NCBI GenBank assembly: GCA_963575745.1
Contig: CAUYUJ010015947.1
Location: 89,501-153,500, forward strand
DNA length: 64,000 bases
Reading direction: 5' to 3'
Source of the DNA: Prorocentrum cordatum
Taxonomy: Eukaryota > Sar > Dinophyceae > Prorocentrales > Prorocentraceae
Shown here: in pieces, positions 21,252-33,204 of the stretch
Numbering within the stretch: position 1 is the stretch's first letter
Layout: each line of letters opens with the position of its first letter
Notes under the pieces: model-generated
The model's input: only the letters and a program-made list of their open reading frames with translations
Told to the model about the DNA's origin: nothing
The model's database searches: none
Position numbers and translations under genes: made by a program

Positions 21252-21739
21252 TACACCCATACGCACAGACATACAGACTTACAGACACACAACATACAGA
21301 CATACAGACTACCAGACATACATACCGACATCGGATAAAGATATCATATTACAAACCCTGCCCTGGAGGTCCCGGCCGAAGACCAACCATGGGCACTGAA
21401 ATACACTAAGTACCCCCCCCGGGCAACCGGGGCTTTCCCAGAGCCTCTCCGGAGCTTCCCCGGCCCCCCTCTGAAGCTTGCGGGTAGGGTCCAAATCACA
21501 GACGGGACAAGAATGGTTTCCGGACAGCCCCAGAATGGCGTCAAGGCGGCCCAAGAGACAATACTATAAACAGACCACCGGCAACCCAACACGAAGGTCC
21601 CCATACCTAGACATCTTTGCGGGGTTTGGGGGCGTACAGGGTTCCATTATGTTTTGCTGAATGGTCCAGAGAGCGCCCCCGCTGGGATTGCAGGGCCCAA
21701 TGGGCGACTCGTGTGGGTTGGGGGGCTCGGCGGGGTAGT

Positions 21740-21920
21740 CGAGAAGGCCCCCGAGACGCTCCAAGGTCGTACCCCAAGAGGAGCCCCGAGAGGGCCCGAA
21801 AGCGGCAAACTCGTCCATTCCCTGTTGGGGAAACGCACCTTCAGGCACATTCGCTTTTTGTTCATCTTCGCAGCGTCCAAGACGGGAGCCACGAGAGGCC
21901 CAAGACACAGTCCCAAGACG
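21740..21920. repeat. CCAAGA-type minisatellite before gene 3
   Basis: Degenerate CCAAGAGG/CCAAGACGG words ending immediately at the relict spliced leader. Sister copies: 29340-29521 and 36850-37031. Confidence 0.7.
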
Positions 21921-21948
21921 GCCTAGCCATTTTGGCTCAAGGCTCAAG
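21921..21948 (+). other. Relict spliced leader with one deleted base, gene 3
   Basis: GCC-TAGCCATTTTGGCTCAAG matches the dinoflagellate leader except for one missing G. It is followed directly by a second GCTCAAG. It is 72 bases upstream of the ATG and is not followed by a GT donor, so it is not an SL RNA gene. Confidence 0.85.
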
Positions 21949-22019
21949 CAGCCTCGTGGCCCTGACATCGCACTTTTTGTCTTTGTGTTCCCTGCAACTT
22001 CCACTTCGCTCGAGTGGCC

Positions 22020-23099
22020 ATGGCGGTCTTCGTCGTCCGATGTCTCGTGGCCGCTGTCCTGGCCTCCTCGTTTGGAGCGGGCCACGGGCGGGGGTGTCGC
22101 GGGCCGGCGGGCTGCCAGGCGATCAGCACGACTGGCATGCAGGGCGCCCTCGGGATCGATGCCCAGTTGCTCCAGATTGCCGCAGACGCAGAGGAAAATC
22201 CGAGCAGGGCCTTGCTGAGCAGGCGCGTCGCGTTCACGATCGAGCTCGAGATCCGGGGGACCAACAATGGGTTCCCTGGCCAGCTGTCGATTGCGAACGG
22301 CCTGATGTCTGATCTGGAGGCGGAGGCGCAGGCCCACATACGAGCTTGGGACAATACGTTCAGCTCGGCAACGGTGTCTGGCGGCGCCGCTACGGTGATG
22401 GCGTCTCCCGAGAATGGCATTAACCGGGTCTTCGCATTGCTCCCAGTCACCGGAATGCCGTATTTTGCCATGATTTCCAGGTCTGATTTGCAAGCCGACC
22501 TCTTGAATGCCTTCGAGGGCTTGTGGAGGGGCGAGGCAAGGCCTCACCAGTTGTTCATCAGGCAGGGTAACACGCAAGACACGGCAATCAACAGCGATCA
22601 GGCAGTGACTGGCAAAGGAGACCCCCACTTGGTCAACATGCTCGGGCAGCGCTTCGACCTCTACCAGCCGGGCATCCACGTGCTCCTCCAGGTCCCCCGG
22701 CGCGCGAAGCCGCAGGACAGCCTGCTGCGGGTGGAGGCCGACGCGCGGCGCATGGGCGCGGCGTGCGCAGACCTGTACTTTCGGGTCTTGAACATCACGG
22801 GCAGCTTGTCCAACCAGACCGCGGGATTCCAGTACTTCGCGGACAAGGAGCTCGGCAGCCGAGATTGGAGGAAGTTCGGCGCCGTGGACCTCAAGGTGGT
22901 TCGCGGCAGCACCCTGTCAGGCATAGCGTACCTCAACGTGTTCGCGAGGCACCTCGGCAGCTTGGCGTACCCCGTCGGTGGCCTGTTGGGGGAGGACGAT
23001 CACACCGCGGCGGCAACTGCTGGCCCCGAGTGCAGCACAGGTCTGGAGCTCCACTCCCGGCGGCCCGCGGTGGCCTCGTTCGCCATCACCCAGGACTGA
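22020..23099 (+). CDS. Secreted vWD-like GDPH-motif protein, gene 3 (type B)
   Basis: A 359-residue uninterrupted frame from ATG 22020; the two codons before it are GTG GCC. The signal peptide (about 1-23) starts MAVFVVRC. It differs from type A mainly in residues 1-90: an extra cysteine at 26, loss of the NSS sequon (ENPS) and a three-residue deletion near 80-87. GDPH falls at 200-203 and GLLGEDDH near 321-328, both as in genes 1 and 2. NIT and NQT sequons remain at about 258 and 265. A pyrimidine-rich stretch ending CGAG sits 7 bases before the ATG and could be the current trans-splice acceptor. The gene is intronless, with a relict leader in its 5' flank. Confidence 0.87.
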   Translation: MAVFVVRCLVAAVLASSFGAGHGRGCRGPAGCQAISTTGMQGALGIDAQLLQIAADAEENPSRALLSRRVAFTIELEIRGTNNGFPGQLSIANGLMSDLEAEAQAHIRAWDNTFSSATVSGGAATVMASPENGINRVFALLPVTGMPYFAMISRSDLQADLLNAFEGLWRGEARPHQLFIRQGNTQDTAINSDQAVTGKGDPHLVNMLGQRFDLYQPGIHVLLQVPRRAKPQDSLLRVEADARRMGAACADLYFRVLNITGSLSNQTAGFQYFADKELGSRDWRKFGAVDLKVVRGSTLSGIAYLNVFARHLGSLAYPVGGLLGEDDHTAAATAGPECSTGLELHSRRPAVASFAITQD

Positions 23100-25609
23100 G
23101 GGGGCCCGGGCTGCCCTCGGCCGCCGCGGAGGTGGGCGCCACGCCCCGCGGCCCGGGAGAGGCTCGGGGGGGGGGCGGCCGAGCTGCGGGGGCGCCCATC
23201 CGAGAGGGGGGTGAGGACCTGGAGGAGGGGAGGAGGCGCGGAGGGCGGGCGGCAGGCGCGGCTCAGTTCAACGGGAGGCCATGCCACGGCCCACCTCCTG
23301 GGCGCCTGCTGGCCAGGGCCACCTCCACTTCTGGAGGAGGAACCTCCCGTCTCCCTTATCGGGCTTGGGCTGAACCTGGCCGGACGACCGCCGTGGCCAG
23401 GGCGGCGGGACGCTTGGCGTGTGCCACAGCGCTGCGTCGAGCTCGCGCCCTGTGGTACGTTCGCCTCTGTTTTAAGGGTCACGATTTATAATGGCGATGG
23501 TGACATCTATTTTGAAGGGTCACAAGTCTGGCAAACAACGACTTCTGACACGTTTTCAATCGCTTACAAGCGTTGAGGAGCTTGTGTGACACGTTTTCAA
23601 TCGCTTCAATAGTGCGCAACGCACTATATGGCTCATGGTCGGTCTCGCGGTGCAGTTCAGTTATCTGCTGCCGCGGCCCAGCTTGCTCACTGCAAGGCTT
23701 CAGCCCCCCCCCCCCCCAGAAAAAAAAGGCAGTCCCAAGACGGCCCAAGAGGTCCCCAAGAGGGCCACAAGACGGTCCAAGAGGGCCCCAAGACGGCCCA
23801 CGAGGCGTCCAGACCCGCACAAGACGGCCCCCACGAGGGCTTCAAGGCCCAAGGCCGCCCAAGAGGCGCCCCAGCCGGCCCAAAAGCGCTTCAAGAGGGC
23901 CCCAAGAGACCCAAAAGAGGTCCCCCAAGCGCCCCCCGAGCGGTCCTCCGATCGCCATCGGTGCCAAGGTGGCCCCCGGAGCATCCTGGCGGTCTCTAAG
24001 AAGCCCCCCAAAGTCCCCCAGGACGCTTCCAACCCCCAATGGACACCCAAGTGGTTCTCAAGAGTCCCCCGAGCTGCCCCAGTAGAGACTACAAGATGAT
24101 TTCTTGCACGCCTGAAATCGAAGACACCTCCATTCCAGAAGGTATATAAACACTCTCTCGTCGTCCTCCTCCTCCTCTCACTCTCTCCTCCTCCTCCTCC
24201 CTCCTCCTTTCCTCTCTACTCCTTCCTTCCCCCCCTTACCCTCCTCCCTCCTCCTCCTCCTCTCCTCCTCCTTCCATCCTCCTCCTCCTCCCCCCCTTCC
24301 TCCCTTCCCCTCCTTTCTCCTCCTCATCCTCTCCTCCTTCCTCCTCTCATCCCACCTCCTCTTCTCCCTCCTCCTCCTCCTCCTTCTCCCCTCCTCCTCG
24401 TCCTCCTTCTCTTCTTTCACCCTTGCGCATCTCACCCCTCAACACTTTTTTTCTCTCCCAATTCGAATCCCCTCTCTCTCTTTCCTGCGCCCTCCTCCTC
24501 CACGTCCATATTGCCTCCGCCCTCTTCCTCATCCAACCCTATTCCATACTCACTCCTCGTGTATACCTTCCTCCGTTCCCTCCTTTCTCCAATTTTCTCA
24601 TCTTGCCTCCTTGCGGGTTGCACTCGGCAAAGGTCAGGTCCTATAATAATATGTAATAATCTCGTCTGCAACACTTCATTTTGCTCACCCGTCGCTGGCA
24701 CTTGGCCAGGTCGGGTTCTGCCGCCTCGTTGCAGACCCAGCCTGGCGTTGGCCGGCTGGGTATGGTTGGTCGCGACACGAACCCCATGGCATCTTACCGT
24801 GCGCGTTCTTTCCGAAACAAAAAAACTTTCTCATCTTGCCTCCTGCCCTCGACCTCGTACATTCGCCCTCCTGCCCCCTCCCTGCTCCTCCCCGCATCGG
24901 CAATTGCCCCTTCATCCCTTCTTCCTCCGCCCTGCCCTTTCCTTCCCTCTCCTTTTCACTTTGCGTCCTTCTGTCCTCCCTCTACCTCCTCCTCCTCCTC
25001 CTGCCCATCCATCTTTCTTTCTGCGTCCGCCTCCTCCCTCCACCGTTCCTCTTCCCCACTCCCCCCTCCACATTTGGCTTCAGCCTTCTTTTCCCGCCTT
25101 CCTCCACTCTTCCTCGTCCTGCCACCTCCTTCCCTTATCTTGCCTCCTGGAACCACCATCATCTTCCATCCAGGGGTGGACCTAAACGGTGTTTTGGCGA
25201 TTTCGTGGGCCGTTTTCGTTTCGACGTCGTTCTGCAGCGGAGGCGAATTCAAGACAAAAAGAGGGAAAACGAAAACAAAACGAAAACAAAAAGCACTGTT
25301 TGGGTCCAGCCCTGCTTCCAGCCGTGCACCAGAAAGCCCGACCCCAAGGGGCCCCAGGCCGCAGCACACGCGCGGGGCACCTGGGGTCCCACCTCTGTGG
25401 GTGCCTCCCCTCCGGGGGGGCCTCCGCAGGGCCTCCCCCGGAGCTGTTCCCCGGGAGGCTGCCCGGAGCTGCGTGCAGGAGTTCCAAGAGAGCCTCCTCA
25501 GACCTCCTCGCGCTGTGGAAAAAATCGCGACGGGAGGTTTCTCTCTACTTTTGGCCCTTGGGGGCCCTCGCCGGGACTGTCAAAAAACGACTCAGGATGG
25601 AAAACGGGT

Positions 25610-26036
25610 CCCGAGGAAGGGGTCCAGACCTAATTTTTGTTTTCTTTTTCTTCTTTATTTTTTTTTTTTTGGTTTACTTTTTTTGGGGGTCGACGTCGCG
25701 AAAAAATCACGTTTTCGGGGTTTCCGTGTGGGGGGGGGTACAATAATAATACCCCCCCCCTTCCACCCTGTCACCCAGGAGCACCACTGGCTGCCCCTGG
25801 GAGGTCTCCAGTTGCACAATCCGTGGCCCCTAGAAGCCGCCAGAGGCCCAATCACGGGACGTCAATGAGGGCAAGGGTCCTAGGTTATTCTGGTTGGGCG
25901 CATGGGGTGGGGACGCGGCCGGGGCAATTAATTGTCCACGGTAGCGCTTGCGTCCCGGCGCGTGCGCCGATGCTGTCTCGCGGTGTCTCTTGCGTGCTGA
26001 CATTACGGGGAGTAGTTTGCACCAGTAATTTGCTTT

Positions 26037-26094
<58 letters not shown>

Positions 26095-26207
26095 CTTTAT
26101 TTTCAGTGCTTAGGAAGTAGAATCCGCTCAGTGCTTTCGCGGCGTTACGACGGCGGTTGTTGAAGCATGCAGTCCGCTCCCATCCTCTCCCTCCCCCATG
26201 TTTTCGC
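25610..26207. repeat. Altered first 437-bp copy with T-rich insertions, U2
   Basis: Two T-rich insertions (about 25632-25684 and 26035-26104, the second mostly an unbroken T run) flank a stretch that matches sister copies only roughly, with many small indels. All other 437-bp copies are nearly identical. Either an error-prone consensus or real local decay around inserted poly-T explains this. Confidence 0.7.
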
Positions 26208-26604
26208 CCCGAGGAAGGGGTCCAGACCTTTGGGGGTCGACGTCGCGAAAAAATCACGACGTCGGGGGTCTGGGTCACCACAGTCCCCCAGGAGCCCCCC
26301 AGGCTGCCCCGGGAGGTCTCCAGTAGCACAACGAGGCCCCAAGAAGCCGCCAGAGTGCTAACACGGGACGTCCAAGAGGGCCCGTGTCCAAAGTGTTTGG
26401 GCTCCAAGGGTTTGGGACGCGTGCCTGGGCAGTAATTGTCACGGGTAGCGCTTGCCTGTCCCGGCCGCGTGGCCGATGCAGTCTCGCGGTGTCTCTTGCG
26501 TGCTGACATTACGGGGAGTAGTTTGCACCAGTAATTTGCTCAGTGCTTAGGAAGTAGAATCCGCTCAGTGCTTTCGCGGCGTTACGACGGCGGTTGTTGA
26601 AGCA
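26208..26604. repeat. Second 437-bp copy, U2
   Basis: Nearly identical to 18498-18894. It ends at TTGAAGCAT, where the CCCGACC satellite begins. Confidence 0.9.
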
Positions 26605-26610
26605 TCAGTG

Positions 26611-27635
26611 CTCCAGCCCGCCCGACCCGAACCGACGCGCCCGTGAGGGCCCGCCCGCCCGACCCGACCCGCGCCACCCGTTATGGCCTGCCCGACCGTT
26701 CGACCCGCCCCGCTGGTTAGCGCAGTCGCGTGCCAATTCGATGATGCAACATACTTTCATGCCCCTCCCGCCCGATCCGACGCGACCCGCCCGTTAGGGT
26801 CCGCCTGCCCGAACCGACCCGCCCCGCCCGTCAGGGTCCGCCCGACCCGTCCCGCCCCTTTAGGGTATTCGCGTGCCAAGTCGATGATGCATTATGTTTT
26901 AATGCCCCGCCCGCCCGACCCGACCCGACCCGCCTGTTCGACCCGCCCACCCGGCCCGATCCGACCCGCCCGTGAGGGTCCGCGCGCCCGACCGACCCGA
27001 CCCGCCCGTTAGGATACCCGCGTCCCACTTCGAATCTGCGCCACAATTCAATGTCCCGCCCGCCCGACCCGACCCGACCCGCCCTCTAGGGTCCGCCCGC
27101 CCGACTCGACCCGTCCCGTCCATTAGGGTCCGCCCGCCCGACCCGACCCATCCCGCCCGTTAGGGTCCGCTCGCCCACCCGACCCGTCCCGCCCGTCAGT
27201 CCATTCGGTTGCCAAGTCGGTGATGCATCTTGATGCATCCTGTTTTAATGTCCCGCCCGCCCGACCCGACCCGAACCCGCCCGTTAGGAGACCGCGTCCA
27301 CTTCGAATCTGCGCCACACTTCAATGTCTCGCCCGCCCGACCCGACCCGACCCGCCCTCTAGGGTCCGCCCGCCCGCCCCGCCCCGCCCCGCCCGTTAGG
27401 GTCCGCCCGCCGGGCCCGACCCGACCTGTCCGTTAGGATTTTCGCGTTCGACATCGATGATGCGCCATACATTAAGGTCCCGCCCGTCCAACCCGACCCG
27501 CCTGCTAGGGCACTCGCGTACCAGCTCGATAATGAGCAATTTGTTCATGTCCCGCCCGCCCGACCCGACCCGCCCGTCAGGGTCCCGCCCGACCGACCCG
27601 AGCCTCCCGGTAGGGACCGCCCGAACGGTCCCTCA
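26611..27635. repeat. CCCGACC satellite, U2
   Basis: Same higher-order structure as in U1, but about 90 bases shorter between the fourth and fifth AT-rich spacers. Confidence 0.88.
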
Positions 27636-27933
27636 TCCCTCTTTCCATTTCTCATCACTCATCTATGCTACTTCTTCCCATCGCTCATCCCTCCCTCCTT
27701 CATCCCTCCAACTCTGGGCTCAGAGATGTCCGCACTTGAGGTGATCCGATTTGGTTTGGCCCGTTTTCCCGAGACATCCCTTGTGTTCAGTAGCATTTGC
27801 ACGGCGTGTGGCAAGTACAAAGATTTTTTTCTGGGCCGCTTCAGCTGACGATTCTGCATCCTTCTCCTCCTCCCACGTGTTTTCCTTTGTTGTTTCATAG
27901 GTAGAAGGAGAAGGTGCACTCGCGCACACACAC

Positions 27934-28807
27934 GTATGTATGTATGTATGTATGTATGTATGTATGTATGTATGTATGTATGTATGTTTGTATGTATGTA
28001 CGTATGTATGTATGTATGTATGTATGTATGTATGTATGTATGTATGTATGTATGTATGTATGTATGTGTGTGTGTATGTATGTATGCAGGCATGCGTGTA
28101 TGCATGCATGCATGCATGCATGTATGTATGCATGCATGTATGTATGTATGTATGTATGTGTGTATGGCTGTTTGTATGTATGTATGTATGTATGTATGTA
28201 TGTATGTATGTATGTATGTATGTGTGTATGTATGCATGCATGCATGCATGCATGTATGCATGTATGTATGTAGGTAGGCAGGTATTTACACACATTTATA
28301 TATACACGTATACATACACATATACGTTTGTACATCCATGTACATCTACGAACCATATCTATATATAAAAACTCATACACACAAACATGCAGGCATGCAT
28401 ACATGCATTCAGTCAGATATAGGACACACCTTTCTAAATACATACATACATCCATACATCCATACATCCGTTCATACATTCATACATGCATGCATACATA
28501 CATGCAACCATGCATATACGCATACGCACGTGTATGCATATATGCATACAAACATACATGCATGTATGCATGCATGCGCATACATACACACATACATAAA
28601 CATACATACATACATACATACATACATACATACATACATACATACGTATGTACGTACGTACGTACGTACGTACATACGTACGTACGTACGTACGTACATA
28701 CATACATACATACATACATACACACAAATACATACATTCATACATACATACATACACATACATACATCCATATATATACATATATATATATACATGCATA
28801 CATACAT

Positions 28808-28862
<55 letters not shown>

Positions 28863-28960
28863 TACACACATACACACAGACATACAGACATACAGACACA
28901 CAGACATACAGACATACAGACATACAGACATACATACAGACATCGATAAAGATATCATAT
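27934..28960. repeat. Opposed TATG/CATA microsatellites and CAGA tract, U2
   Basis: TATG arm 27934-28282, CATA arm 28438-28800, CAGA 28808-28960. The CATA/CAGA part is cleaner than in U1. Confidence 0.95.
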
Positions 28961-29521
28961 ACCAGGAACCCTGCCCTGGAGGGTCCCGGGCCGAAGACCA
29001 CCATGGGGCACTTGAAATACACTAAGTACCCCCCCCGGGGCACCGGGGCTTCCCAGAGCCTCTCCGGAGCTTCCCCGGCCCCCCTCTGAAGCTTGCGGGT
29101 AGGGTCCAATCACAGACGGGACAAGATGGTTTCCGGACAGCCCCAGATGGCGTCAAGGCGGCCCAAGAGACACTACTTACCAGACCACCGCAACCCAACA
29201 CGAAGGTCCCAGACCCCCCCATCTTTCGGGTTTGGGGGCGTACAGGTTCCATTATGTTTTCTGGATGGTCCAGAGCGCCCCCCGCTGGAAGTTGGCAGGC
29301 CCAATGGCGACTTCGGGTTGGGTTGGGGTGGCTCGGTGGGTAGTCGAGAAGGCCCCCGAGACGCTCCAAGGCGACCCCAAGAGGATCCCCGAGAGGGCCC
29401 GAAGCGGCAAAACTCGTCCCATTCCTTTTGGGGGAAACGCACATTTCCAGCACATTCGCTTTTTGTTCATCTTCGCAGCGTCCAAGACGGACCACGAGGC
29501 CCCCAAGACAGTCCCAAGACG

Positions 29522-29550
29522 GCCGTAGCCATTTTGGCTCAAGGCTCAAG
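29522..29550 (+). other. Perfect relict dinoflagellate spliced leader, gene 4
   Basis: Positions 29522-29543 match all 22 bases of the leader (core CCGTAGCCATTTTGGCTCAAG without its first base D, which is G here). A second GCTCAAG follows at 29544-29550. It lies 75 bases before the ATG. No GT donor follows, so it is a fossil of a reintegrated trans-spliced transcript, not an SL RNA gene. Confidence 0.95.
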
Positions 29551-29617
29551 CCTGCTTGGACCCTGACATCGCATTTTGTATTTGTGTTCCCTGCACTTCC
29601 ACTTCGTTCGAGTGGCC

Positions 29618-30697
29618 ATGGCGGTCTTCGTCGTCCGATGTCTCTTGGCCGCTGTCCTGGCCTCCTCGTTTGGAGCGGGCCACGGGCGGGGGTGTCGCGG
29701 GCCGGCGGGCTGCCAGGCGATCAGCACGACTGGCATGCAGGGCGCCCTCGGGATCGATGCCCAGTTGCTCCAGATTGCCGCAGACGCAGAGGAAAATCCG
29801 AGCAGGGCCTTGCTGAGCAGGCGCGTCGCGTTCACGATCGAGCTCGAGATCCGGGGGACCAACAATGGGTTCCCTGGCCAGCTGTCGATTGCGAACGGCC
29901 TGATGTCTGATCTGGAGGCGGAGGCGCAGGCCCACATACGAGCTTGGGACAATACGTTCAGCTCGGCAACGGTGTCTGGCGGCGCCGCTACGGTGATGGC
30001 GTCTCCCGAGAATGGCATTAACCGGGTCTTCGCATTGCTCCCAGTCACCGGAATGCCGTATTTTGCCATGATTTCCAGGTCTGATTTGCAAGCCGACCTC
30101 TTGAATGCCTTCGAGGGCTTGTGGAGGGGCGAGGCAAGGCCTCACCAGTTGTTCATCAGGCAGGGTAACACGCAAGACACGGCAATCAACAGCGATCAGG
30201 CAGTGACTGGCAAAGGAGACCCCCACTTGGTCAACATGCTCGGGCAGCGCTTCGACCTCTACCAGCCGGGCATCCACGTGCTCCTCCAGGTCCCCCGGCG
30301 CGCGAAGCCGCAGGACAGCCTGCTGCGGGTGGAGGCCGACGCGCGGCGCATGGGCGCGGCGTGCGCAGACCTGTACTTTCGGGTCTTGAACATCACGGGC
30401 AGCTTGTCCAACCAGACCGCGGGATTCCAGTACTTCGCGGACAAGGAGCTCGGCAGCCGAGATTGGAGGAAGTTCGGCGCCGTGGACCTCAAGGTGGTTC
30501 GCGGCAGCACCCTGTCAGGCATAGCGTACCTCAACGTGTTCGCGAGGCACCTCGGCAGCTTGGCGTACCCCGTCGGTGGCCTGTTGGGGGAGGACGATCA
30601 CACCGCGGCGGCAACTGCTGGCCCCGAGTGCAGCACAGGTCTGGAGCTCCACTCCCGGCGGCCCGCGGTGGCCTCGTTCGCCATCACCCAGGACTGA
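29618..30697 (+). CDS. Secreted vWD-like GDPH-motif protein, gene 4 (type B)
   Basis: A 359-residue frame from ATG 29618. The frame stays open upstream to about 29576 but without an earlier ATG. The protein equals gene 3 except for V10L in the signal peptide. GDPH is at 200-203, GLLGEDDH near 321-328, and the C-terminus is LELHSRR...AITQD. Its third-position and coding changes relative to gene 3 are very few, which points to recent duplication or gene conversion. Secretion is inferred from the signal peptide; the molecular role is unknown. Confidence 0.87.
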   Translation: MAVFVVRCLLAAVLASSFGAGHGRGCRGPAGCQAISTTGMQGALGIDAQLLQIAADAEENPSRALLSRRVAFTIELEIRGTNNGFPGQLSIANGLMSDLEAEAQAHIRAWDNTFSSATVSGGAATVMASPENGINRVFALLPVTGMPYFAMISRSDLQADLLNAFEGLWRGEARPHQLFIRQGNTQDTAINSDQAVTGKGDPHLVNMLGQRFDLYQPGIHVLLQVPRRAKPQDSLLRVEADARRMGAACADLYFRVLNITGSLSNQTAGFQYFADKELGSRDWRKFGAVDLKVVRGSTLSGIAYLNVFARHLGSLAYPVGGLLGEDDHTAAATAGPECSTGLELHSRRPAVASFAITQD

Positions 30698-33204
30698 GGG
30701 GGCCCGGGCTGCCCTCGGCCGCCGCGGAGGTGGGCGCCACGCCCCGCGGCCCGGGAGAGGCTCGGGGGGGGGGCGGCCGAGCTGCGGGGGCGCCCATCCG
30801 AGAGGGGGGTGAGGACCTGGAGGAGGGGAGGAGGCGCGGAGGGCGGGCGGCAGGCGCGGCTCAGTTCAACGGGAGGCCATGCCACGGCCCACCTCCTGGG
30901 CGCCTGCTGGCCAGGGCCACCTCCACTTCTGGAGGAGGAACCTCCCGTCTCCCTTATCGGGCTTGGGCTGAACCTGGCCGGACGACCGCCGTGGCCAGGG
31001 CGGCGGGACGCTTGGCGTGTGCCACAGCGCTGCGTCGAGCTCGCGCCCTGTGGTACGTTCGCCTCTGTTTTAAGGGTCACGATTTATAATGGCGATGGTG
31101 ACATCTATTTTGAAGGGTCACAAGTCTGGCAAACAACGACTTCTGACACGTTTTCAATCGCTTACAAGCGTTGAGGAGCTTGTGTGACACGTTTTCAATC
31201 GCTTCAATAGTGCGCAACGCACTATATGGCTCATGGTCGGTCTCGCGGTGCAGTTCAGTTATCTGCTGCCGCGGCCCAGCTTGCTCACTGCAAGGCTTCA
31301 GCCCCCCCCCCCCCCAGAAAAAAAAGGCAGTCCCAAGACGGCCCAAGAGGTCCCCAAGAGGGCCACAAGACGGTCCAAGAGGGCCCCAAGACGGCCCACG
31401 AGGCGTCCAGACCCGCACAAGACGGCCCCCACGAGGGCGTCAAGACCCGCTTGCCGCCCACACACAAGAGGCGCCCCCAAGCCGGACCCAAAGCGCTTTA
31501 AAGAGGCCACAAGGAGCCCAAATAGAGGTCCCCAAACGGCCCCCCGAGCGGTTCCCCCGATCGCCATCGGTGACAAGGTGGCCCCTGGAGAATCTGGCGT
31601 TCCTCACCAGAGATCGCGCATACCACCAGACGTTCCAACCACCACAATTGGACACCCAAGTGGGTCTCAAGAGTCCCCGAGCTGCCCCAGGAGAGACTAA
31701 TAAGATTATTTCGCACGCCTCAGGCTGAAGACCCCTCCATTCCAGAAGGTAATAAACACTCTCATCGTCGTCCGCCTCCTCTCCTCCTGGCCTCCTCTCC
31801 TCTCCTCCTGCCTCTCCTCCTCCCCTCCTCCCTTTCCCCTCCTCCTCCGCCCTCCTCCTCTTCCTCATCAGCTCCTCCTCCTACTCCCCCCCTCCTCCTT
31901 GTTCCCATCCTTCTCCTCCTCCTCCTCCTCCTCCTCCCCCCTCCTTCCCCCTCCCCTTTAGCCTCCTCCTCCTCCTCCTTCTCCCCTCCTCCTCGTCCTC
32001 CTTCTCTTCTTTCACCCTTGCGCATCTCACCCCTCAACACTTTTTTTCTCTCCCAATTCGAATCCCCTCTCTCTCTTTCCTGCGCCCTCCTCCTCCACGT
32101 CCATATTGCCTCCGCCCTTTTCCTCATCCAACCCTATTCCATACTCACTCCTCGTGTATACCTTCCTCCGTTCCCTCCTTTCTCCAATTTTCTCATCTTG
32201 CCTCCTTGCGGGTTGCACTCGGCAAAGGTCAGGTCCTATAATAATATGTAATAATCTCGTCTGCAACACTTCATTTTGCTCACCCGTCGCTGGCACTTGG
32301 CCAGGTCGGGTTCTGCCGCCTCGTTGCAGACCCAGCCTGGCGTTGGCCGGCTGGGTATGGTTGGTCGCGACACGAACCCCATGGCATCTTACCGTGCGCG
32401 TTCTTTCCGAAACAAAAAAACTTTCTCATCTTGCCTCCTGCCCTCGACCTCGTACATTCGCCCTCCTGCCCCCTCCCTGCTCCTCCCCGCATCGGCAATT
32501 GCCCCTTCATCCCTTCTTCCTCCGCCCTGCCCTTTCCTTCCCTCTCCTTTTCACTTTGCGTCCTTCTGTCCTCCCTCTACCTCCTCCTCCTCCTCCTGCC
32601 CATCCATCTTTCTTTCTGCGTCCGCCTCCTCCCTCCACCGTTCCTCTTCCCCACTCCCCCCTCCACATTTGGCTTCAGCCTTCTTTTCCCGCCTTCCTCC
32701 ACTCTTCCTCGTCCTGCCACCTCCTTCCCTTATCTTGCCTCCTGGAACCACCATCATCTTCCATCCAGGGGTGGACCTAAACGGTGTTTTGGCGATTTCG
32801 TGGGCCGTTTTCGTTTCGACGTCGTTCTGCAGCGGAGGCGAATTCAAGACAAAAAGAGGGAAAACGAAAACAAAACGAAAACAAAAAGCACTGTTTGGGT
32901 CCAGCCCTGCTTCCAGCCGTGCACCAGAAAGCCCGACCCCAAGGGGCCCCAGGCCGCAGCACACGCGCGGGGCACCTGGGGTCCCACCTCTGTGGGTGCC
33001 TCCCCTCCGGGGGGGCCTCCGCAGGGCCTCCCCCGGAGCTGTTCCCCGGGAGGCTGCCCGGAGCTGCGTGCAGGAGTTCCAAGAGAGCCTCCTCAGACCT
33101 CCTCGCGCTGTGGAAAAAATCACGACGGGAGGTTTCTCTCTACTTTTGGCCCTTGGGGGCCCTCGCCGGGACTGTCAAAAAACGACTCAGGATGGAAAAC
33201 GGGT

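Larger units (their letters stand above)
15569..22019. repeat. Large spacer unit U1 between genes 2 and 3
   Basis: A spacer of about 6.45 kb. The same blocks in the same order recur in U2 (23100-29617), U3 (30698-37127) and, truncated, U4 (38208-41079). With the gene, the repeat period is 7.5-7.6 kb. Long open frames inside it (for example 17132-18214 and 17287-18288) lie in CT-rich sequence, overlap in several frames and are not called as genes. Confidence 0.93.
23100..29617. repeat. Large spacer unit U2 between genes 3 and 4
   Basis: Same block order as U1: 3' flank, hairpin (about 23600-23630), CCAAGA array, CT tract, element R with the 437-bp pair (25610-26604), CCCGACC satellite, TATG and CATA arms, CAGA tract. 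It differs by T-rich insertions in the first 437-bp copy and a shorter satellite. Confidence 0.92.

Noticed and set aside
29522-29550. A functional SL RNA gene
   Set aside because: The leader is not followed by a GT splice donor or an Sm-type site, and it lies in the 5' flank of a protein gene.
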